Below are positions 1-8,318 of a DNA stretch of 52,394 bases, one piece after another; position 1 is the stretch's first letter; each line of letters starts with the position of its first letter. Source of the DNA: Deltaproteobacteria bacterium (GTDB taxonomy: Bacteria; Desulfobacterota; Syntrophia; Syntrophales; Smithellaceae); contig JANYAY010000117.1 of assembly GCA_025361065.1 (NCBI GenBank), positions 1 to 52,394 on the forward strand, given 5' to 3'. A program made the position numbers and the translations under genes. Below the pieces are notes generated by a model, which worked only from the letters and a program-made list of their open reading frames with translations, searched no databases and was not told where the DNA came from.

Positions 1-1
1 C

Positions 2-304
2 TGCTTCATCGGCCTGGAAAACAGCCCCACCTGCGGTATCCACTGGGGTCGGCACAAGGTGAATAGATATGGCACAGAGTCGCCCAATAGCGAAGAAGGA
101 TATGAGAAAAATCCAAAAGACCCGGTTCTCCGGGGGATCATGGCTGAGATCCTGGAGGAGGAATTGGCTAAAGAAGGAATCAAAACCCCATTTCTGGAAC
201 TGCCCGCACTTTCTCCTGCCGATTCGGACAAGAGACAACAGTTCTGGAAAGATCTTGAGGATGCTCTTTATTTAAATCCTGAAGAAGAGCGGGTCGTTTC
301 TTGA
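2..304 (+). CDS. C-terminal fragment of a cysteine-motif protein (DUF523-like?), cut by window edge
   Basis: The frame is open from base 2 with no stop and ends at TGA 302-304, so only about 100 C-terminal residues are visible. A GTG at 59 could be taken for a start, but the residues before it are clearly protein-like: they read CFIGLENSPTCGIHWGRHK. The G-x-ENSP-[ST]-CG pattern resembles the cysteine-containing loop of DUF523 / 2-thiouracil desulfurase-like proteins and of a related set of predicted delta-proteobacterial proteins. The remainder is acidic and helical (EILEEELAKEGI) and ends with a conserved-looking PFLELPAL segment. Family assignment is from memory of the motif and is tentative; the specific function is unknown. 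Confidence 0.55.
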   Translation, partial: CFIGLENSPTCGIHWGRHKVNRYGTESPNSEEGYEKNPKDPVLRGIMAEILEEELAKEGIKTPFLELPALSPADSDKRQQFWKDLEDALYLNPEEERVVS

Positions 305-480
305 GATCCTTCTACATGATTACGCGGAAATGTATTTCCCTTCGAACATGATAATGCATTTAATGCATGCTAACAATTGGCCTGATTTCGGGGACAGTAT
401 ACTTGTGACACGAGAGAATGCTTTGCGAATATCGGGGATTCTATTTGTTTTCGAAGTCTTTGCCATAGGCGAAAATATTA

Positions 481-759
481 TTATTTTTTAAATAAGTCTG
501 CATGCGTTCCGGTTCGTATTAAGAATAAAGTTTCTGCATCATATTTGTAAATCAGCAGCCAATCCGATTCTATATGGCAATCTCTGCAACCAAAATAATT
601 TCCTGTTAATTTATGGTCACGATATATTTGATCTAACTTTTCTCCACGCACAAGAGAGCGTATTATGGATTTAAGCTTTTCCATATCCTTGTTTCTTCTA
701 ATCAGCCTTTCAATGTCCTTTTCAAAAGCTGTGCTGCTTTGAACTCGCTTCATCATCAA
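481..759 (-). CDS. RelE/ParE-superfamily toxin, YafQ type
   Basis: A 92-residue protein with the features of the YafQ/RelE mRNA interferases: an N-terminal F-x-KD-hxRL helix (residues about 12-20), a central segment LDQIYRDHKLTGNYFGCRDC, and a C-terminal strand pair DWLLIYKYDAETLFLIRTGTHADLF. The H(K)LTG...RDCHI..DWLLIY pattern is typical of YafQ, including a histidine near the C-terminus (GTHADLF). It follows the antitoxin with an ATGA overlap (756-759), so the two are co-translated, as is usual for dinJ-yafQ-type modules. Three consecutive ATG codons open the frame, so the exact start is uncertain by two residues. Predicted role: ribosome-dependent mRNA cleavage, held inactive by the upstream antitoxin. 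Confidence 0.85.
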   Translation of the reverse strand: MMMKRVQSSTAFEKDIERLIRRNKDMEKLKSIIRSLVRGEKLDQIYRDHKLTGNYFGCRDCHIESDWLLIYKYDAETLFLIRTGTHADLFKK

Positions 760-1031
760 ATACCAAGATGCTTGAATAATTCATCTGCATTAGCGAATTT
801 CTTGCCGCCGTCATTTTCTATTTCTTTCATAGCAGCCACAGTTTCGGCATTAGGAATATTTATTTCAAAAGGCAAACCTTGGTGAAGTTCGACTTGCTTG
901 AAGAACAGCGTAATTGCCTGCGTGGTTGACAGACCGAGAATATCAAAATATTTTTCCGCTTTTGTCTTTAGCTCTGGTTCGATACGGGCGCGAACCATAG
1001 CGCTTTTTATTTTAGTTGTTGTTTTAGCCAT
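756..1031 (-). CDS. RelB/DinJ-family antitoxin
   Basis: A 91-residue protein. The start was chosen at the ATG ending at 1031 because a GGAGGAAT ribosome binding site lies about 7 bases upstream; the longer frame to 1064 has no such site. The N-terminal part has a ribbon-helix-helix pattern typical of RelB/DinJ (MVRARIEPELKTKAEKYFDILGLSTTQAITLFFKQ), followed by the family's GLPFEI segment and an acidic C-terminal helix that would wrap the toxin. The gene lies directly before the YafQ-like toxin and overlaps it by four bases. By analogy with known modules the protein should bind its own promoter, alone or in complex with the toxin; no operator was identified. Confidence 0.85.
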   Translation of the reverse strand: MAKTTTKIKSAMVRARIEPELKTKAEKYFDILGLSTTQAITLFFKQVELHQGLPFEINIPNAETVAAMKEIENDGGKKFANADELFKHLGI

Positions 1032-1082
1032 AATTTTATTCCTCCATATGATATTATGTAGCACGTATGGGGTACAATGTCA

Positions 1083-1110
1083 AGTTATGAAGAGTGAGTT
1101 ATGAAGAGTG
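1083..1110. repeat. exact 14-bp tandem duplication
   Basis: The unit AGTTATGAAGAGTG occurs twice in direct tandem at 1083-1096 and 1097-1110, between the antitoxin promoter region and the end of the response-regulator gene. It looks like a small duplication; no function is evident. Confidence 0.8.
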
Positions 1111-1122
1111 GTTTTGAGGCCG

Positions 1123-2487
1123 TCACTTGCGCAAATCGTATCTAATCATTTTAAGCTGTAACCCCTTGCGGCTCAGGCCCAGTTGTTTAGAAGCTTTAGT
1201 AACATTACCGCCGGATTCTTCCAGGCATTTGATAATCATTTGTTTCTCCACATTTTCCACATGGCCACGCATGAAATCTTTAAAGGTCTTTTTTTCAGCA
1301 TCCGCTTGCGTAATCAGTGCATTCTCCAGGCTGGCTTTAAATTCAGCGGGCACTTCATGGACAGTGACCAGATTATTTTTTGCCAGCAGAATCATTCTTT
1401 CCATCAGATTTTCCAGCTCCCGGATGTTGCCCGGCCATTCGTAGCGCAGGAGCATTTCTTTTACTTCGCCATCAATAGCGGCGGAAAGTTCCAGCTTTTT
1501 ATTAAATTTATCGGTAAAATAATCAACCAGCGGCAAAATATCATCTTTCCTTTCCCGCAGCGGCGGTACAACAATAGGAAAAACGTTGAGCCGGTAATAC
1601 AAATCTTCACGGAAATTTCCGGACTGGACATCCTGCAGTAAGTTTCTGTTAGTGGCGGCGATGATGCGCACGTCAACTTTGATTGTCCGCAGGCCGCCGA
1701 CACGTTCAAATTCCTGCTCCTGAATGAAGCGCAGCAGTTTAACCTGCATGTCCCGCGGAATTTCCCCGACTTCATCCAGAAATAGAGTTCCCTTGTGGGC
1801 GAGCTCAATTTTGCCCGGTTTGGTGATGGTTGCTCCGGTGAAAGCGCCTTTTTCATGGCCGAAAAGTTCGCTTTCCATCAACGTCTCGGCGATGGCGGCG
1901 CAATTGATTTTGATGAGCGGATTATTTTTCCTCGGTGAGTTGTAATGGATCGCCTCAGCCACCAGCTCTTTACCGGTGCCGGTTTCTCCGGTAATAAGGA
2001 TGGTGGTTGTAGTCGGGGCCACTCTTTTGATGGAGTCAAAAATCTCCAGTGAGCGTTTGCTTGTGCCGATAATTCCGGTTCGTTCTATTTCTTCCGGCGG
2101 TAAAAACAATTCATTTTCATTTAAAGTCCGGGTTTTAATCGCTTTAGAAATAACGCTCTTCAGATCATCGAGTTCAAACGGTTTGGTGATGTAATCCAGA
2201 GCTCCCCTTTTGAGAGCTTCAACGGCAGTGGCGACAGTGCCATGCGCCGTAATCATAATCACCGGCACTTCCGGATATTGTTCGGTGATGGAATGAAGTA
2301 ATCCCATCCCGTCGAGATGGGGCATTTTCAGATCGGTGACGACGACGTCCATCTTGCCGGCTTTCAAAATCTGCAGGGCTTCGAGCCCGTCGGCCGCCGA
2401 TGTGACGGCGTATCCTTCTTTTTTCAGCATGGCGGCCAGAACGAGCCGCATATTTAATTCATCATCTACTATGAGAACTTTATTCAT
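1123..2487 (-). CDS. NtrC/AtoC-family sigma-54-dependent response regulator
   Basis: 454 residues in the standard three-domain order. Receiver (about 1-120) with the acidic pair DD at 8-9, phospho-acceptor D52 in VVTDLKMP and the conserved KP. AAA+ sigma-54 interaction domain (about 140-375) with Walker A GETGTGKE, the sigma-54-contacting GAFTGA loop and LFLDEVGEIP. Fis-type helix-turn-helix at the C-terminus (GNVTKASKQLGLSRKGLQLK). The GAFTGA motif shows it should activate RNA polymerase carrying sigma-54. It lies 182 bp downstream of a membrane histidine kinase on the same strand, so the two probably form a phosphorelay pair. A sigma-54-type promoter sits just beyond the kinase, facing the acyl-assembly operon, making that operon a candidate target. 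Confidence 0.93.
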   Translation of the reverse strand: MNKVLIVDDELNMRLVLAAMLKKEGYAVTSAADGLEALQILKAGKMDVVVTDLKMPHLDGMGLLHSITEQYPEVPVIMITAHGTVATAVEALKRGALDYITKPFELDDLKSVISKAIKTRTLNENELFLPPEEIERTGIIGTSKRSLEIFDSIKRVAPTTTTILITGETGTGKELVAEAIHYNSPRKNNPLIKINCAAIAETLMESELFGHEKGAFTGATITKPGKIELAHKGTLFLDEVGEIPRDMQVKLLRFIQEQEFERVGGLRTIKVDVRIIAATNRNLLQDVQSGNFREDLYYRLNVFPIVVPPLRERKDDILPLVDYFTDKFNKKLELSAAIDGEVKEMLLRYEWPGNIRELENLMERMILLAKNNLVTVHEVPAEFKASLENALITQADAEKKTFKDFMRGHVENVEKQMIIKCLEESGGNVTKASKQLGLSRKGLQLKMIRYDLRK

Positions 2488-2539
2488 AAGCTATAACTAT
2501 TATGGGTTTAAATATAAATCAAGCTGGATTGTGTGTAAT

Positions 2540-2640
2540 ACTCTCTCCAAATCAAGCGCTACCTTTGTTGGCGTCGTCGTCTGTCTTCCTCAACGTATAT
2601 ATAAAATACGCCTCGTCAGCATCCTCCTCGCCGCCGCGGT
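2540..2640. repeat. dispersed intergenic repeat, copy A (partial)
   Basis: The gap between the kinase and regulator genes contains TTTGTTG...TCGTCGTC...TCCTCAACGTAT...ATACGCCTCGTC. The same ordered words recur at 13815-13880, and the small hairpin CGTAT...ATACG recurs in all three copies (also at 16652-16669). Boundaries are approximate. Confidence 0.55.
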
Positions 2641-2669
2641 ATCATCTTTATTTGGAAAGAGTATGGACT

Positions 2670-4193
2670 TCAGTTTACGGCGTTAAGCCGGATAAAAAAT
2701 ACGGTTCCCTGCCCGGGAATTGATTTTACCCTGATCAGTCCGCTGTTTTCTTTGATTATTTTCTGGCAAATCGCCAGGCCCAAGCCCGCACCTCTTTCTT
2801 TGGTTGTGTAAAAAGGTTTGAAAATACTTTTCAGAGATTCTTTGTTAATGCCCTGTCCGGTGTCGCGGATTGTTATCCCGACGGCATTGCCCGCCCTGGT
2901 TTCAATTTTGGATGTGCGCAAAGTCAAGGTACCCCCCTGGGGCATTGATTCAATGGCATTGAGAGCGATATTTAAAATCACCTGCATTAATTGCTGCTCA
3001 TCCACCTCCGCCTCCGGTAAATCGTCGTTTAATTCCTGAACAAGAGAAATTTTTCCAGCCAGTTCGTTCGCGGCAATGATGGAGACGGCTTTTTGGATAA
3101 GCGTATTGACGTTTTGCGCTTTGAGCGCGATGGTATAAGGGCGGGCATAATCCAGAAATTGGCTGACAACGGCATTGAGTCTGTTTGTTTCTTCAATGAT
3201 GACGTCAAAGAGCTTATGCTGTTCTTCCGTCACGGCTTCCGTTTTCAAATACTGGGCGGCACCCTTGATCGAACCCAGGGGATTGCGGATTTCATGAGCA
3301 AAGACCGGCGCCATTTCCTCCAGCATCATTGATTTTTCCTGTTCCAGCTTTTCATCAAATTCGTAGAGGGATGTAAAGACGTTTTTACTTTCCGGATAAA
3401 AGAAACTGAAGATCCTTTTCAAAATTATCCGGACCGGGGAAAGGGAAATTACGATTAAAAATGATGCCATGAGGATGCTGGTAAAAGACGGCAACTGACT
3501 GTTACTGAAGAATCCTGCTGCAAAATAGAAAATAATCATGCCGCAGACGGTGTTGACGAAAATGACCAGCGCGCGGGCGAAGAAGTCGTGCAATTCATGG
3601 AGCTGCGGGTAGGCGACAATAAGCAAGGTGAAGTAGAGAAGTGCTGATGTGATAATTCCGGATACGGGCGGGAAATTAAAACCGAAATGATTGAGCAGAT
3701 CAATGCTGCTGATAATTAACGCGATGGGGCAGGCAAACAGCAAATAGCCGAGCCGCTTTTTTTCCACACAGGGGAGTAATTTATTTACATGGTGGAAAAG
3801 TGCTATGTAACATAATCCCAGAGTGGCAAAAACATAGGACAGTAATAAAGGATTAAAACGTGGCCAGCGGGAAAGGGGAGTGAAAAGGAAAAGAATGCTA
3901 AGCGAACTCAATAAAGCAGAAAAGAAAATAAGCCCTCGTGGCAGAATGGATTTATTATGCGTAAGCTGGCGGAAAAACCAGAAAGCACAAGGAGCCGTCG
4001 CCAGAAGGCCTAGATATTGAATATTTTTCCAGAAATTGGATATAAAAATATCCTGGAAAAAAACACCCACCTGGGAAACAAACACAGCAAGGCAAAGACC
4101 GACAAAAGATGTCAGCAGTTTATCTTTCCTGTCGGTTATAATTAGAGAGACGGCAATAATAAAACTTGTTGCGGCAAGGGTAAACGTATCCAT
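2670..4193 (-). CDS. membrane sensor histidine kinase (NtrB-like)
   Basis: 507 residues. Roughly the first 265 residues form a multi-spanning membrane region with about eight hydrophobic segments, not a classic periplasmic sensor loop. A short linker leads to a HisKA dimerization helix with phospho-acceptor His in FAHEIRNPLGSIKGAAQYL. The ATPase domain follows: N box ALNAIESM, G1 RDTGQGI, F box FKPFYTTKERG and G2 GAGLGLAICQKI. The RNPLG..KG pattern and the paired sigma-54 regulator place it with NtrB/AtoS/PilS-type kinases. The signal is unknown; a sensor built only of membrane helices suggests a lipid, redox or membrane-state cue (inference). No strong ribosome binding site precedes the ATG, so the start is less certain than the domains. 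Confidence 0.9.
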   Translation of the reverse strand: MDTFTLAATSFIIAVSLIITDRKDKLLTSFVGLCLAVFVSQVGVFFQDIFISNFWKNIQYLGLLATAPCAFWFFRQLTHNKSILPRGLIFFSALLSSLSILFLFTPLSRWPRFNPLLLSYVFATLGLCYIALFHHVNKLLPCVEKKRLGYLLFACPIALIISSIDLLNHFGFNFPPVSGIITSALLYFTLLIVAYPQLHELHDFFARALVIFVNTVCGMIIFYFAAGFFSNSQLPSFTSILMASFLIVISLSPVRIILKRIFSFFYPESKNVFTSLYEFDEKLEQEKSMMLEEMAPVFAHEIRNPLGSIKGAAQYLKTEAVTEEQHKLFDVIIEETNRLNAVVSQFLDYARPYTIALKAQNVNTLIQKAVSIIAANELAGKISLVQELNDDLPEAEVDEQQLMQVILNIALNAIESMPQGGTLTLRTSKIETRAGNAVGITIRDTGQGINKESLKSIFKPFYTTKERGAGLGLAICQKIIKENSGLIRVKSIPGQGTVFFIRLNAVN

Positions 4194-4555
4194 AAATTAT
4201 TAATATAGTGCGAAAGAAAAAAAAGCTAATGGAAAATAATATCAGAGGTGCATGCATTATGCGGATAGGGTGTGTCTGCAATTCCGAATGTTGGGGAAAT
4301 GCTTAGTCTTGCCGGCGGGTCATTTCCTCATCCGGTGCGAAACGCCCTACGCACCTGTGAATTTAATTACGCAAAATATGTGATTTCAGAAAATATTTTT
4401 TCAGCTCTGCTTCGGCGCATTATTAATAACTTCGACAAGTTACAGTTTTATGGAAGGAACCGGCCTTTTGGCATAGATACTGCTGTTTCCGGGGCAGTTG
4501 TCATTACACATTAATAATTACTTATGCAATGGATAGATCAGCAGGGAGGTTTTTA
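4194..4555. other. divergent intergenic region between kinase and acyl-assembly operon
   Basis: About 360 bp without a convincing gene. An 80-codon open frame at 4272-4514 lacks a ribosome binding site and protein-like composition. The useful content is a sigma-54 promoter match at 4468-4484. Confidence 0.6.
4468..4484 (+). promoter_or_regulatory. putative sigma-54 promoter of the acyl-assembly operon
   Basis: The sequence TTGGCATAGATACTGCT has GG (4470-4471) and GC (4482-4483) separated by exactly ten bases, the -24/-12 geometry required by sigma-54. It matches TTGGCA perfectly and TGCT at the -12 element, with mismatches at C-to-T after TTGGCA and T-to-C before TGC. Transcription would start near 4495, about 60 bp before the first gene. 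An adjacent divergent gene pair encodes a sigma-54 activator and its kinase, which raises the plausibility. Confidence 0.55.
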
Positions 4556-5506
4556 ATGGCGGCAAATAAATGTATAGCGGTTGTTTTTCCGGGACAGGGT
4601 TCGCAGCGGCCGGGGATGGGAAAAGAATTTTATGAACAAATGCCCGTATGCCGCGAAACTTATGAGGAAGCTTCGGACACATTAGGCTGGGACGTTGCGG
4701 CCATATGTTTTGGTGAAGATGAAAGGATCAATCATACCGAATATACCCAGCCCTGTATTTTAGCTACGGAAACAGCCATGTACCGCGGTTTGGTTGAGCG
4801 TTATAATTTCGCGCCGCAGTATTTCGGCGGACATTCTTTAGGTGAGTTTACGGCGCTTGTGGCCGCCCGGGTTATGCCCTTTGCCCAATTGCTCACGATA
4901 GTGCAAGCCCGCGGTAAATTGATGCAGGAGGCAGTTCCTGCGGGAGTTGGGGGCATGGCGGCAGTCATCTCCGAAGGTCTTGATGCCAATCAGCTTTGTG
5001 AAATATTGAGAGGCTTACCCGTTGACGTTGCCAATATCAATTCAATAAATCAGGTCGTCATCAGCGGCGAGGCGAAGGCCTTGCCTCTGGCTGAAAAAAG
5101 ATTGTCACAGGTTCTCGGAGGGGAAAAGCCGTTGCGGTTTGTTCCCTTAAATGTCAGCGCTCCCTTTCATAGCCGTTTTATGAAGACAGTCGAAGAATCT
5201 TTTTCCTGTATATTAAAAGAAGCAAGCCGTGGATTAATCCCGGAGCATGCTCCGCAGGTAACATCAAATTTCACCGGCGCCTTCCATTCGGATTGCGTGT
5301 CCGAAATAATTAAAAATCTAGTCAGTCAGCTCAGTAATACAGTGAACTGGCGTGAAAATATGCAAGGTCTGGCCGCCCAATCCGCGAACATTTATGAGAT
5401 CGGCCCCGGTCGTCCTCTGCGCGAATTTTTTAAGACGATTAACGTCGCCTGCCAGTCGATTACCGGACTGGCAGCAGCACAAAAAGTTTTTGCCGGTGCT
5501 AATTAA
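4556..5506 (+). CDS. fabD: malonyl-CoA:ACP transacylase-like acyltransferase
   Basis: 316 residues. The start is the ATG at 4556, chosen because GGGAGG lies 7 bases upstream; the frame can be extended to 4529 without a site. N-terminal FPGQGSQRPGMG and the nucleophile elbow GHSLGEFTAL (Ser about 94) are the hallmarks of FabD/acyltransferase domains. A later catalytic His is expected in the APFHSRFM segment, which is present. The enzyme loads malonyl (or a related acyl) from CoA onto an acyl carrier protein. It is the first gene of a run containing KAS III, KR, DH, KAS II and ACP, so it probably supplies that ACP. Whether it is the housekeeping fabD or a cluster-specific paralogue cannot be decided from this window. 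Confidence 0.88.
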   Translation: MAANKCIAVVFPGQGSQRPGMGKEFYEQMPVCRETYEEASDTLGWDVAAICFGEDERINHTEYTQPCILATETAMYRGLVERYNFAPQYFGGHSLGEFTALVAARVMPFAQLLTIVQARGKLMQEAVPAGVGGMAAVISEGLDANQLCEILRGLPVDVANINSINQVVISGEAKALPLAEKRLSQVLGGEKPLRFVPLNVSAPFHSRFMKTVEESFSCILKEASRGLIPEHAPQVTSNFTGAFHSDCVSEIIKNLVSQLSNTVNWRENMQGLAAQSANIYEIGPGRPLREFFKTINVACQSITGLAAAQKVFAGAN

Positions 5507-5572
5507 TATTAGTAAGACTTGTTTTTTAATTTGCTGATCAAGACAATTTCTTGAGTGATAGGTGATGAAGGA

Positions 5573-7024
5573 ATGGCTTTGAAAAATTTAAATAAGATTA
5601 CATCTGATGCTGTAAGGATTCAGGATAATACTTTTCGCGATGGACATCAATCAATCTACGCCACCCGGATGAAAACGGAAGATATGATTCCCATTGCTGA
5701 AGAAATGGACAGCTGCGGCTTTTGGGCAATTGAAGTATGGGGCGGAGCAACTTTTGATACAATGCATCGCTTTCTGGGTGAAGACCCTTGGATGAGGCCA
5801 AAAATTTTAAAGAAATATATTCCTCAAACCCCTTTTTCGATGCTGTTGCGCGGACAGAATTTAGTCGGCTACCGCCATTATGCCGATGATGTAGTTCGGG
5901 CCTTCGTCGATAAAGCCTGTGAAATCGGCATTGACATTTTCCGTTGTTTCGATGCCTTGAACGACTTTCGTAATATTGAAACCTGCGCAGAAAGGATAAA
6001 AGATAACGGCAGGCATTTTCAGGGAGCCGTTTGTTATTCGCTGACTCAGGGGCGCCTGGGCGGTGACGTATATAATCTGAACTATTATATCCGGAAAGCC
6101 AAAGAACTGGAGCAGATGGGTGCGGACACAGTCTGCATTAAAGATATGGCGGGGATGCTTTCTCCTTACGATGCCCACGATTTATTTGTCGCCTTGAAAA
6201 AAGAAATTAAAGTGCCGCTGCATTTGCATACTCACTATACCAGCGGTATGGGCAGCATGACCTATTTGAAGGCAATTGAAGCCGGCGTTGATATTGTGGA
6301 TACCTGCCTTGCTCCTTTTGCCTTGAGAACTTCCATGCCGGCAATTGAGCCCCTGGTGGCCGCGCTGGGGGGAACGAAACGCGCAACCGGAATGGATTTG
6401 CATAAACTGCTGGTATTGGGTGACCATCTGGAAAGAATTGCTCCCAAATATAATAATCATCTGGCGAACCATAAGCTTTCCATTATTGACAGCGGCGTCC
6501 TGGCGCATCAAATACCCGGAGGAATGATTTCCAACTTGACCGGACAACTGAAGGAAATGAAAGCCTTGAACCGGTTGGAAGAAATTTACGAAGAAGTGGC
6601 GCGAACCCGCAAGGACTTGGGTTGTCCGCCACTGGTAACTCCGGTTTCCCAAATAGTTGGCGCTCAGGCCGTATTAAATGTTCTTTTCGGCCGCTATGCA
6701 AAGCTCACCAATCAGCTCAAGGATCTGGTTCTGGGGTTGTACGGGAGAACTCCGATCCCGATCAATCCGGAATTGGTTGAAAAAATTCTCGTCAATTACA
6801 AGCGGGGCAGCGAACCGGTAACAGGAAGGCCGGCTGACTATCTGCCGCCGGAAATTGCCGCAGCAACAAAGCGCATCGGGAATTTAGCGCGCACTGATGA
6901 AGACATCCTCGCTTATATATTATATCCGGCAACTATGCAGGAGTTCCTGCAAAAAAAGTATGGGGCCGATGCAATTTCCGGTGCGATGGCGGAGAGCCAA
7001 CCTCCCAAAAAAGTAGCCGCATAA
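5573..7024 (+). CDS. PYC_OADA-type carboxyltransferase (pyruvate carboxylase B / oxaloacetate decarboxylase alpha-like), no biotin domain
   Basis: 483 residues from the ATG at 5573 (AGGTGAT 6 bases upstream; a GTG at 5555 is the alternative). TIM-barrel carboxyltransferase signatures: RDGHQS (residues 22-27, metal binding), the lysine in VCIKDMAGML that is carbamylated in this family, and the metal ligands HLHTHYTSG. The C-terminal PYC_OADA conserved region follows (about 310-465). The protein stops at VAA with no biotinyl domain and no MKM motif, so biotin would have to come from a separate carrier, as with the 5S subunit of transcarboxylase or two-subunit pyruvate carboxylase. It moves CO2 between biotin and pyruvate/oxaloacetate. 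Its place between fabD and an acyl-CoA dehydrogenase is odd; supplying malonyl or methylmalonyl units is conceivable but not shown. Confidence 0.85.
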   Translation: MALKNLNKITSDAVRIQDNTFRDGHQSIYATRMKTEDMIPIAEEMDSCGFWAIEVWGGATFDTMHRFLGEDPWMRPKILKKYIPQTPFSMLLRGQNLVGYRHYADDVVRAFVDKACEIGIDIFRCFDALNDFRNIETCAERIKDNGRHFQGAVCYSLTQGRLGGDVYNLNYYIRKAKELEQMGADTVCIKDMAGMLSPYDAHDLFVALKKEIKVPLHLHTHYTSGMGSMTYLKAIEAGVDIVDTCLAPFALRTSMPAIEPLVAALGGTKRATGMDLHKLLVLGDHLERIAPKYNNHLANHKLSIIDSGVLAHQIPGGMISNLTGQLKEMKALNRLEEIYEEVARTRKDLGCPPLVTPVSQIVGAQAVLNVLFGRYAKLTNQLKDLVLGLYGRTPIPINPELVEKILVNYKRGSEPVTGRPADYLPPEIAAATKRIGNLARTDEDILAYILYPATMQEFLQKKYGADAISGAMAESQPPKKVAA

Positions 7025-7117
7025 AGCGGCAGCGAAAAAACGAATAGAAAAGGGAGTATCCTCTGTGATTTGTCTTGAGGACGCTGTAATTAATCATAAC
7101 TAGAAAGGTTATCTGCA

Positions 7118-8317
7118 ATGGATTTTAGCTTGAATGAAAATCAGTTGATGTATGTGGAGACGGTGCGAAAACTGGTAAAAAATGAGATCACACCCCACAT
7201 TCTGGAGATGGAAAAAGCGCACAAGTTTCCCTGGCCGATAATAAAAAAAGCCTGGGAAATGGGGATAATTAATTTATGCATGCCGGAATCTATTAAGGGG
7301 TTTGAAATCGATGTCATCTCGTCGGCAATGATTATCGAAGAGCTCTCCTACGGTGATACGGGAATTTCCACTTCGGCCATGTGCAATGATTTAGCCAATG
7401 TAGTTATTGCCCGGCATGGAACTCCGGAGCAGCAGGAAAGATTTCTGCGGCCTTTTGCCGAGCGGCCGATTCTGGCTTCTTTTTGTTTGACGGAGCCTGC
7501 TGCCGGCTCGGACAATTCCCTGATGACTTCCTTTATCGGCAAGAGGGATGACGGTTCCTATGTTTTGAACGGGTCCAAATGTTTCATTACCAATGCTTCC
7601 TATGCTTCCCAATATACTGTTCTTTGCAAGGTGGGAAAACCGACTGGTAACTTCATGGCCTGCGTTGTTATCCCGGTGGATCAGGTAACCGCGGAGGTAA
7701 TTCCTGACATGGCCAATAAAACACGGGAGATAATATTACCAACAGGCGGTAAAATTATTATCGGCAAACCGGAAGATAAATTGGGTCAGCGTCTTTCCAA
7801 CACGGCCAGTGTGACCTTTGAGGATGTTATTATCGGACCGGATCAAATTATCGGGGACAGAAGATTCGGCTTTAAATATATAGTCGATGTTCTGGATTAT
7901 GCCCGGCCGATGGTTGCGGCCATAGGTCTGGGATTAGCCAGAAGGGCGCTGGCGTTGACCCTGGATTACACCCGGGAGCGCAAACAATTCGGCTCGCGGA
8001 TTTGCGATCTGCCTGTAGCCCGCGATACCATTACGACTATGTGGAAAAAAGTGGAGCTGGCGAAGCTCGCTCTTTTAAAAGCAGCCTGCAAAATTCAGGA
8101 AAATGCCGATGATGCCGGAATTTATGCATCGCTCGCCAAAAACACCGCAGCGGAAGCGGCTATTTTCTGCTCCACGGAAGGCCTGCATCTGCACGGGGGC
8201 TATGGTTTTACCACTGATTATGAAATTTCGAAGCTCGCCCGTGATGCCCATATTGTCGATATTTATGAGGGCACACGGGAAGTGCAGAATATGATTATCG
8301 GGCGGGAGATTGTTTAA
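7118..8317 (+). CDS. acyl-CoA dehydrogenase family protein
   Basis: 399 residues, full length for the family. Visible: helical N-terminal domain, the central beta-domain signature ASFCLTEPAAGSDNSLM, substrate/FAD loop residues around YVLNGSKCFITNAS, the C-terminal RKQFGSRICDLP motif, and IYEGTREVQNMIIGREIV with the catalytic-base glutamate near residue 384. It should oxidise (or, coupled to a reductant, reduce) the alpha-beta bond of an acyl thioester with FAD. It sits between the carboxyltransferase and KAS III genes; the KAS III start lies immediately after its stop. No enoyl-ACP reductase of FabI/K/L type is visible in the cluster, so this flavoprotein could fill a redox step there (inference). 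Confidence 0.92.
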   Translation: MDFSLNENQLMYVETVRKLVKNEITPHILEMEKAHKFPWPIIKKAWEMGIINLCMPESIKGFEIDVISSAMIIEELSYGDTGISTSAMCNDLANVVIARHGTPEQQERFLRPFAERPILASFCLTEPAAGSDNSLMTSFIGKRDDGSYVLNGSKCFITNASYASQYTVLCKVGKPTGNFMACVVIPVDQVTAEVIPDMANKTREIILPTGGKIIIGKPEDKLGQRLSNTASVTFEDVIIGPDQIIGDRRFGFKYIVDVLDYARPMVAAIGLGLARRALALTLDYTRERKQFGSRICDLPVARDTITTMWKKVELAKLALLKAACKIQENADDAGIYASLAKNTAAEAAIFCSTEGLHLHGGYGFTTDYEISKLARDAHIVDIYEGTREVQNMIIGREIV

Positions 8318-8318
8318 G

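Noticed and set aside
4272-4514. 80-codon frame upstream of fabD
   Set aside because: No ribosome binding site, low-complexity composition, and it contains a better-supported sigma-54 promoter.
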